NCBI GenBank assembly: GCA_944385765.1
Contig: CALWYL010000015.1
Span: 1-38,336 of the forward strand
Reading direction: 5' to 3'
Origin: an uncultured Oscillospiraceae bacterium
Lineage (GTDB): Bacteria > Bacillota > Clostridia > Oscillospirales > Oscillospiraceae
DNA length: 38,336 bases
The notes beneath the pieces were generated by a model. It saw nothing but the letters and a program-made list of their open reading frames with translations. It had not been told where the DNA came from and did no database searches. Both the position numbers and the translations under genes were made by a program. This document shows, piece after piece, positions 33,677 to 38,336 of the stretch (position 1 is its first letter; every line of letters starts with the position of its first letter).

Positions 33677-34981
33677 CTAGCGGATGATGTCGCGGATTAT
33701 GGGCTTGAGCTCCGGGCGCGCATCGGAGAAGGAGAAGCAGTCGGCGAGGTCCCGGGCGGCCCGGGCGGCGCTCTCCGCGTCACGGGCGTGGACAATGGCC
33801 AGGCTCTCGCCCTTTTTCACGGCGTCGCCGGACTTCTTGTTCAGCACGAAGCCGACGGAGAGGTCTATCTCGCTGTCCTTGGTGGCCCTGCCGCCGCCCA
33901 GGTGCATGCTGACGAGGCCGCTGCGCTCCGCGGCGATGGCGGAGACATAGCCGTCCGCCGGAGAGGGCACGGGGACCGTGACGGGGGCGGAGGGGAGGAG
34001 CGAGGCGTCGTAGACGGCGCGCGCGTCGCCTCCCTGGGCGGCGACGAACTCGGCCAGCTTGGCCAGGGCGGAGCCGTCGGCTATGCCGCGCTCGAGCTTC
34101 AAGCGGGCCTCGCCGTCCGAGGCGGCGGCGCCGCTCTCCGTGAGTATGCAGCTGCCCAGAGTGAGGCAGAGCTCCAGGAGGTCGCCGCCGAAGTCCCCGC
34201 GCAAGAGGGCCATGGCCTCCTTGACCTCCAGGGCGTTGCCCACGGCGCGGCCCAGGGGCTGGTCCATGCCGGTGATGCAGGCCACGGTGCGGCGGCCGGC
34301 CAGCTTGCCTATCTCCACCATCTCGCCGGCCAGGGTGCGGGCGTCGGACTCGGTCTTCATGAACGCGCCGTCGCCGCACTTGACGTCGAGCACGATGACG
34401 TCCGCCCCGGCGGCCAGCTTCTTGGACATTATGCTGCTGACTATGAGGGGGATGGAGGAGACGGTGCCGGTGACGTCGCGCAGGGCGTAGAGCTTCTTGT
34501 CCGCGGGGTCCAGGTCGGCCGTCTGCCCGGCTATGGCGAAGCCCACGCGCTGCACCTGGGAGAGAAAGGCCTCGTCGCTGAGCGCGCAGGAGAAGCCGGG
34601 GAAGCTCTCCAGCTTGTCTATGGTCCCGCCGGTGTGCCCCAGGCCGCGGCCGGACATCTTGGCCATATGCACGCCCTGGGCGGCCACCATGGGCAGGAGG
34701 GCGAGGGAGGTCTTGTCTCCCACTCCGCCGGTGGAGTGCTTGTCGGCCTTAACTCCGGAGATGGACGAGAGGTCCAGCGTCTCGCCGCTGTGCATCATGG
34801 CCAGGGTGAGGTCCAGCGTCTCCCGCCTGGTCATACCGCGCCAGACTATGGCCATCAGCAGGGCGGAGGCCTGGTAGTCGGGGATGGAGCCGCGCGTATA
34901 GCCCTCGATGAAAAACTGTATCTCCTCGCGCGAGAGCTCGCCGCCGTCGCGCTTGCGGGCGATGATATCGGTCATCTGCAT
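33677..34981 (-). CDS. pdp: Pyrimidine-nucleoside phosphorylase
   Basis: The enzyme splits uridine and thymidine with phosphate into base and (deoxy)ribose-1-phosphate. The 434-residue product has the family signatures KADKHSTGGVGDKTSLALLPMVAA, SGRGLGHTGGTIDKLESFPGF, DVKCGDGAFMK and the C-terminal domain (KKGESLAIVHARD). Two starts are close, ATG 34981 and ATG 34975; 34981 is preferred because AAGGAG lies 10 nt upstream, while an ATG at 35002 lies before that site. It may be deoA or pdp type; the sequence does not settle specificity. Its own promoter overlaps the 3' end of the gene upstream. Confidence 0.95.
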   Translation of the reverse strand: MQMTDIIARKRDGGELSREEIQFFIEGYTRGSIPDYQASALLMAIVWRGMTRRETLDLTLAMMHSGETLDLSSISGVKADKHSTGGVGDKTSLALLPMVAAQGVHMAKMSGRGLGHTGGTIDKLESFPGFSCALSDEAFLSQVQRVGFAIAGQTADLDPADKKLYALRDVTGTVSSIPLIVSSIMSKKLAAGADVIVLDVKCGDGAFMKTESDARTLAGEMVEIGKLAGRRTVACITGMDQPLGRAVGNALEVKEAMALLRGDFGGDLLELCLTLGSCILTESGAAASDGEARLKLERGIADGSALAKLAEFVAAQGGDARAVYDASLLPSAPVTVPVPSPADGYVSAIAAERSGLVSMHLGGGRATKDSEIDLSVGFVLNKKSGDAVKKGESLAIVHARDAESAARAARDLADCFSFSDARPELKPIIRDIIR

Positions 34982-35016
34982 GGCAGATACTCTCCTTTGC
35001 ATGTGTCATTGGGATG

Positions 35017-35045
35017 ATTATACCAGTTTCAGCGGGGAAATACAA
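35017..35045 (-). promoter_or_regulatory. Promoter of pdp, inside the end of the upstream gene
   Basis: Minus strand: -35 TTGTAT (35040-35045), 17-bp spacer, perfect -10 TATAAT (35017-35022). The -35 lies in the last codons of the preceding gene. Confidence 0.75.
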
Positions 35046-35571
35046 CGTATTTGCGGCCGTCTATCACCCGCTCCACCCCGCCTGCCCAGCTGGGCAGGCG
35101 CACGTCGCCGGCAGGCAGGGCCACCAGGCTGCGGCGCCCGTCAAAGGTGGTCAGCGCCCCGTCGGGAGTGGTGAACCAGAGCGTGTCGTCCTCCGAGGGG
35201 GGCGGCGGCTGCGGCTCCGGGGCGGGCGGGGCCTCCTCCTCCGGCCCGCCGGCGGTCTCCGCCGCGCAGGGCTCCGCCTCCTCCATCGGGCGCGGGGCCG
35301 GCAGGCCGCCGGCGGGCGCGGCGAACTCTATGGGGTCCGGGAAGCCGGAGAGGGCGGCGCGGCTGAGCCGCTTCCTGAGCGCCACGCGCCCCGAGCCGGC
35401 GGGGGCCATGACGCCCAGGTAGCCCTCGGCGCCCCCGCCGTAGACGGAGAGGCGCAGCAGAGAGCCGGGGTCGTCCGCCGCGGCCTCAAACACCGTCATC
35501 AGCCCCTCGGGGTAGACGTGGAGCGAGCCCCGGGACTCGCCTCCGAGCAATATGGGATAATCCCCGTACAT
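35029..35571 (-). CDS. Unrecognised two-part protein with a proline/glutamate-rich linker
   Basis: A 180-residue soluble protein I cannot name. The N-terminal part (about 1-95; YPILLGGESRGSLHVYPEGLMTVFEA, LRLSVYGGGAEGYLGVM, LRKRLSRAAL) looks like a compact beta-rich domain. A low-complexity Glu/Pro/Ala linker (about 96-127) precedes a short C-terminal region (LWFTTPDGALTTFDG to YVVFPR). I recall similar proteins in other Oscillospiraceae, without function. Its ribosome binding site is the 3' arm of the spo0A terminator hairpin and its start codon lies at the T-run, so translation and spo0A termination are physically linked. It may depend on spo0A read-through. Confidence 0.7.
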   Translation of the reverse strand: MYGDYPILLGGESRGSLHVYPEGLMTVFEAAADDPGSLLRLSVYGGGAEGYLGVMAPAGSGRVALRKRLSRAALSGFPDPIEFAAPAGGLPAPRPMEEAEPCAAETAGGPEEEAPPAPEPQPPPPSEDDTLWFTTPDGALTTFDGRRSLVALPAGDVRLPSWAGGVERVIDGRKYVVFPR

Positions 35572-35619
35572 AAAAACACCCCCGTTCCATTCACAGCAAG
35601 GCTATGAAGGGGACGGGGG
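35572..35619 (-). terminator. Terminator of spo0A overlapping the next gene's ribosome binding site
   Basis: Minus strand: CCCCCGT (35619-35613) pairs with ACGGGGG (35585-35579), extended by two G-C pairs past a mismatch. It is followed by TGTTTTT, which runs straight into the ATG at 35571. The GGGGG arm is also the ribosome binding site of that gene. Confidence 0.6.
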
Positions 35620-35634
35620 ATTTATGACGGCGCC

Positions 35635-36420
35635 CTACATCCGGGCCTGCTCCGCCGCGCGGCGGCGGAGGCTCAGGCAGTCAGCTATCATGGCGATGAA
35701 TTCGCTGTTGGTGGGCTTGCCCTTGATGTTGGACACGGTGTAGCCGAAGAACTTCTGCAGCGTCTCTATGTCACCGCGGTCCCAGGCGACCTCTATGGCG
35801 TGGCGGATGGCGCGCTCCACGCGGGAGGGCGTGGTGTTGAACTTGCGGGCCACCTCGGGGTAGAGCACCTTGGTGACGGCGTTGATGATGTCCATATCGT
35901 TTATCGTAAGTATTATGGCCTCGCGCAGGTACTGATAGCCCTTTATGTGGGCCGGGACGCCAATCTCGTGGATGATGTCGGTGACAACGGCTTCGAGGCT
36001 GGGCTCGTTGCGCGCCGGCACGGCCTTGGGGGCTGAGGGGACGCCCGCCGGGGCAGCAATCTGGTGCAGGTTCTGCAGCAGCGCGGCGGTGTCGCAGGGC
36101 TTGGGGACGAAATAGCACGCGCCGAGCTCGCTGCACTCGGCCACCACCCGCGCGCTCCAGAAGCCGGAGACGACGACCACCCGGGGCGACGCGCCGGTCT
36201 CAGGCAGCCGGCGGAGCAAGGCCAGCCCGTCCAGCTTGGGCAGCACCAGCTCCGTGAGGAGGATGTCCGGCTTCAGCTCGGCGGTGAGGGCCAGGGCCTC
36301 GATGCCGTCCTCGGCAAAACCGACGGCTTCCAGCCCGCTCTCGGCCTCTATGGCCTCGGAGAGCGAGCGCCGGAAATCCTCGCTCGGGTCCGCTACTAGA
36401 ACGCGCGTTTTAGTTTCCAT
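35635..36420 (-). CDS. spo0A: Spo0A sporulation regulator with an altered phosphorylation site
   Basis: Spo0A is the master regulator of entry into sporulation, normally switched on by phosphorylation of a receiver aspartate. The 261-residue protein keeps the order: receiver (about 5-120), linker, C-terminal Spo0A DNA-binding domain (about 148-255; [49 protein letters not shown]), the latter nearly identical to Bacillus. In the receiver the expected aspartate is Glu57 ([12 protein letters not shown] against the usual LDIIMP) and the acidic pair is Asp11-Pro12 rather than Asp-Asp. Ser85 and Lys107 are in place. Normal phosphorylation seems unlikely. The ATG at 36420 follows GGAGG. Neighbouring spoIVB is absent. 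Confidence 0.95.
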   Translation of the reverse strand: METKTRVLVADPSEDFRRSLSEAIEAESGLEAVGFAEDGIEALALTAELKPDILLTELVLPKLDGLALLRRLPETGASPRVVVVSGFWSARVVAECSELGACYFVPKPCDTAALLQNLHQIAAPAGVPSAPKAVPARNEPSLEAVVTDIIHEIGVPAHIKGYQYLREAIILTINDMDIINAVTKVLYPEVARKFNTTPSRVERAIRHAIEVAWDRGDIETLQKFFGYTVSNIKGKPTNSEFIAMIADCLSLRRRAAEQARM

Positions 36421-36496
36421 AATACTTACCTCCGTTATTTTACAATTACGGACTGCAATATATTTTTTTAAGCAGAATTGCCGCTCTGTAGATAAT

Positions 36497-36525
36497 AATC
36501 TAACATATCTCCGAATCCTTTGCAA
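36497..36525 (-). promoter_or_regulatory. Promoter of spo0A
   Basis: Minus strand: -35 TTGCAA (36520-36525), 17-bp spacer, -10 TAGATT (36497-36502). Leader of about 70 nt. Confidence 0.55.
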
Positions 36526-36566
36526 GTATTTAGACGCCTAATTACAGGGAAAACTTATTTACATAA

Positions 36567-36583
36567 TTCGACGTTTTTCGACG
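36567..36583 (-). promoter_or_regulatory. Tandem 0A-box-like sites upstream of spo0A
   Basis: On the minus strand CGTCGAA occurs twice (36577-36583 and 36567-36573), exactly 10 bp apart. Each matches the Spo0A box TGTCGAA at six of seven positions. One-turn spacing is what Spo0A dimers use. They lie about 42 bp upstream of the proposed -35, in the 177-bp AT-rich gap between spo0A and the EamA gene. Confidence 0.5.
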
Positions 36584-36597
36584 GCGGAGGGGCGAGG

Positions 36598-37482
36598 TCA
36601 ATGGGTGCGGCGGCGCGTGCGCGCGTTCAGCAGCGCCACGGCGGCAAGCACCAGCGCGGCGCCGGCGGCGGCAGAGGCGGTGAGGCCCTCGTGGAAGAAC
36701 ACGACTCCCACCAGCGTGGCCACCACCGGCTCCACGGAGGCCATGACGGAGGCCCGGCCGGTCTCCAGCCCCGTGAGGCCGTAGGTATAGAGCAGGTATG
36801 GCAGATAGCAGCTGACCACGCCTGTGGCCAGGCAAAGCAGGGCGCTCTCCCGGGAGGCGGTGAGCAGTTCAACCGGCTCGCGCGCGCCCCAGATGAGCGC
36901 GGCGCCCAGGGCGGCGAGGAGGCAGGAGTAGAAGTTTATCGTGTTGCTCGAATAGCCGCGCTCCAGGGCAAAGCGGGCGAAGATGCTGTAGAGCGCATAG
37001 CCCACGCCGGAGCCCAGGCCGAAGAGCACGCCGGAGAGGGTGAGTTCCATCTCCCCGCCCAGCCCGGAGACCAGGGCGCAGCCGGCGAAGGCCAGGCCCA
37101 CGGCGGCGAGCTTCACTCCACTGAGGCGCTCGCCGAAGAGCGGCGCGGAGAGGAGCGTGACGATGGCCGGGGCGGTGTAGAGCAGTATGGCGGCGGCGGA
37201 GAGGCTCATGCGGCCCATGGCCTCAAAGTAGCAGTAGGTGAAGAAGAGCAGGCTGAGCAGCCCGCTGCCCAGAAAGCACCAGAGGTCGCGCAGGCGCAGT
37301 TTGAACTGTGAGGGGCCGGTGAGCGCGAGGGTGAGGGCGAAACAGAGGGCGGCTATGCCGCAGCGGAGGACGATGGAGGAGGCGCTGGAGGCGCCCAGAT
37401 CCTCCAGCAGCCGCCGGAACAGCCCCATGAAGCCCCAGAGGCAGCCGGCGGCGAGCACGGCCGCCGTGCAGCGCCCGCGCAT
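36598..37482 (-). CDS. EamA/DMT-family transporter
   Basis: A 294-residue membrane protein with ten predicted helices in two EamA repeats (about 5-135 and 150-285), typical of drug/metabolite transporters that export amino acids, purines or other small molecules. Family patterns include GCLWGFMGLFRRLL at the N-terminus, ILLYTAPAIVTLLSAPLFGE ending repeat 1 and ASVEPVVATLVGVVFFHEGLT ending repeat 2. Substrate unknown. The start overlaps the DUF554 stop by one base (TGATG), so the two are one operon. A longer reading in this frame would run through the DUF554 gene and is rejected. Confidence 0.9.
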   Translation of the reverse strand: MRGRCTAAVLAAGCLWGFMGLFRRLLEDLGASSASSIVLRCGIAALCFALTLALTGPSQFKLRLRDLWCFLGSGLLSLLFFTYCYFEAMGRMSLSAAAILLYTAPAIVTLLSAPLFGERLSGVKLAAVGLAFAGCALVSGLGGEMELTLSGVLFGLGSGVGYALYSIFARFALERGYSSNTINFYSCLLAALGAALIWGAREPVELLTASRESALLCLATGVVSCYLPYLLYTYGLTGLETGRASVMASVEPVVATLVGVVFFHEGLTASAAAGAALVLAAVALLNARTRRRTH

Positions 37483-38192
37483 CAGAACAGCCCTCCCAGC
37501 CAGGCGCTGAGGGGGACGTAGGCCATGGGCAGGAACACCGCGGGGAGCATGTTCGCAATCTTTATCGGCTGGGCCCTCAGCCCCAGCAGGTTCATGGCCA
37601 GGCCCATCAGGAGCACGCCGCCCACGGCGCTCATCTCGGCCACTATGGCGTCGGTCATCAGGGGGGCGAGAGTGGAGGAGAGCAGGGCCAGGCCGCCCTC
37701 TATCACTAGCACGCACACGGCGCTGGCGGGGGCGCCCACGCCCATGGCGGCGCCATAGGCCAGGGAGCTGATGAAATCGAGCACCGACTTGGCGAAGAGT
37801 ATGGAGTTGTCGCCGCTCAGCCCGGCCTCTATGCTGCCTATCACCGTCATGGAGCCGACGCAATAGAGGATGGAGCCGGAGACGAAGGCGTTGGTGAAAT
37901 TGCCGCCGCGGCCCCCGAGACGCCTCTCGGCCAGGCGGCCCAGGGCATTTATGCCGCCGTCTATGCGCAGCAGCTCGCCAATCACCGTGCCGACGGCACA
38001 GCAGACGATGATGCACAGCACGTCCTGCGTGCCGACGGCGCTGACCACGCCTATGCCCATGGTGGCCAGGCCCAGCGCGACCATCAGCGAATCTGTGAAG
38101 CCGCTTTTTATTTTGCTCCCGCAGAGCATGCCAATCAGCCCGCCGAAGAGCACGGCGAGCGAATTTACCAGGACGCCCAACACTGATATCAC
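37482..38192 (-). CDS. DUF554 membrane protein (YdfK-like)
   Basis: A 236-residue membrane protein of the DUF554 family, with about seven helices and the typical opening VLVNSLAVLFGGLIGMLCG and the later GELLRIDGGINALG and GGVLLMGLAMNLLG. Function is not established; a transport role is assumed for the family. The start is GTG 38192, or GTG 38183 with a better-spaced GGGG. It has a clear promoter and is followed without a gap by an EamA transporter gene. Confidence 0.88.
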   Translation of the reverse strand: MISVLGVLVNSLAVLFGGLIGMLCGSKIKSGFTDSLMVALGLATMGIGVVSAVGTQDVLCIIVCCAVGTVIGELLRIDGGINALGRLAERRLGGRGGNFTNAFVSGSILYCVGSMTVIGSIEAGLSGDNSILFAKSVLDFISSLAYGAAMGVGAPASAVCVLVIEGGLALLSSTLAPLMTDAIVAEMSAVGGVLLMGLAMNLLGLRAQPIKIANMLPAVFLPMAYVPLSAWLGGLF

Positions 38193-38219
38193 CCCGTGTC
38201 GAATGTTGAAAACAGAAAA

Positions 38220-38248
38220 ATGATACCCTTGACACAGCTCAAAGTCAA
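38220..38248 (-). promoter_or_regulatory. Promoter of the DUF554-EamA operon
   Basis: Minus strand: -35 TTGACT (38243-38248), 17-bp spacer, -10 TATCAT (38220-38225). A 7/7 0A-box sequence (TGTCGAA, 38197-38203) lies downstream of the start point. Confidence 0.7.
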
Positions 38249-38257
38249 GTGTTGCGA

Positions 38258-38286
38258 TTGACAGCCGGGGGGAAAAATAGTATTAT
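38258..38286 (+). promoter_or_regulatory. Promoter of the tRNA-Leu gene
   Basis: -35 TTGACA (38258-38263), 17-bp spacer, -10 TATTAT (38281-38286), back to back with the DUF554 promoter; the two -35 boxes are 9 bp apart. Confidence 0.8.
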
Positions 38287-38297
38287 TAACTGGATAC

Positions 38298-38336
38298 GCG
38301 GGTATGGCGGAATTGGCAGACGCGCAGGATTTAGGT
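38298..38336 (+). tRNA. tRNA-Leu(UAG), 5' part, cut by the window edge
   Basis: Acceptor strand GCGGGTA, TG at positions 8-9, D-arm GCGGAATTGGCAGACGC and anticodon stem CAGGA with loop beginning TTTAGGT give anticodon UAG, for leucine codons CUN. The D-arm is that of a class II (long variable arm) tRNA-Leu. The 3' half lies beyond the window. Confidence 0.93.

Noticed and set aside
36598..38235. A single 545-residue protein spanning the EamA and DUF554 genes
   Set aside because: Its first half is an arginine-rich frame shadow of DUF554; the EamA domain begins at the ATG at 37482, which overlaps the DUF554 stop.

Overview
The window is a GC-rich (roughly two thirds G+C by eye) piece of a bacterial chromosome. 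The genes point to a Gram-positive anaerobe of the Clostridia, most likely the Oscillospiraceae/Oscillospirales: an Rnf complex in the order C-D-G-E-A-B, Spo0A, a phenylalanine T-box, GdpP-rplI-dnaB, IreB, an alr-mazF pair, SLH-domain export and a pyrimidine-nucleoside phosphorylase. Isoleucine ATA and arginine AGG codons are unexpectedly common for such GC. I see no phage, insertion sequence or CRISPR array.

Layout. 1-307: tandem ~93-bp units packed with hairpins. 308-3675 (minus): a two-component pair with a fluoride channel gene (crcB) between the regulator and kinase genes, then glyA. 3805-5514 (minus): a family 2 glycoside hydrolase. 5515-5964: an AT-rich divergent control region with two Rex-like operators and promoters both ways. 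5965-11059 (plus): the complete rnfCDGEAB operon, closed by a perfect terminator. 11276-13854 (plus): a two-gene operon of a cytoplasmic ParB-like/BMP-type fusion protein and a metallophosphoesterase. 13855-14338: a gene-poor stretch that appears to hold a structured small RNA on the minus strand and a structured leader on the plus strand, ahead of a 59-codon gene. 14670-22441 (plus): gdpP-rplI-dnaB-tilS-hpt-ftsH, linking c-di-AMP turnover, translation, replication, tRNA modification, purine salvage and proteolysis. 22609-24905 (plus): ychF and an SLH-domain protein. 24975-28525 (minus): nnrD, a lipoprotein, alr, mazF without a visible antitoxin, and a small membrane-anchored protein. 28601-32452 (plus): Phe T-box, pheS, pheT. 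32558-32800 (plus): ireB. 32853-38192 (minus): an MBL-fold hydrolase, pyrimidine-nucleoside phosphorylase, an unknown protein, spo0A, an EamA transporter and a DUF554 protein. 38298-end: the 5' part of a tRNA-Leu(UAG).

Most genes are housekeeping. The points that stand out are: (i) a Spo0A whose phospho-acceptor aspartate is replaced by glutamate and whose acidic pocket has lost a residue, while the DNA-binding domain is intact and 0A-like boxes lie upstream of its own gene; (ii) the ParB-like/BMP fusion coupled to a phosphoesterase, a candidate intracellular ligand-sensing system; (iii) two unassigned structured RNAs at 13923-14324 whose G-U pairs tell which strand is used; (iv) the hairpin repeat array at the left edge; (v) Rex-like sites beside the Rnf operon. 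All assignments come from reading the sequence and from recalled family features; no database search was possible.
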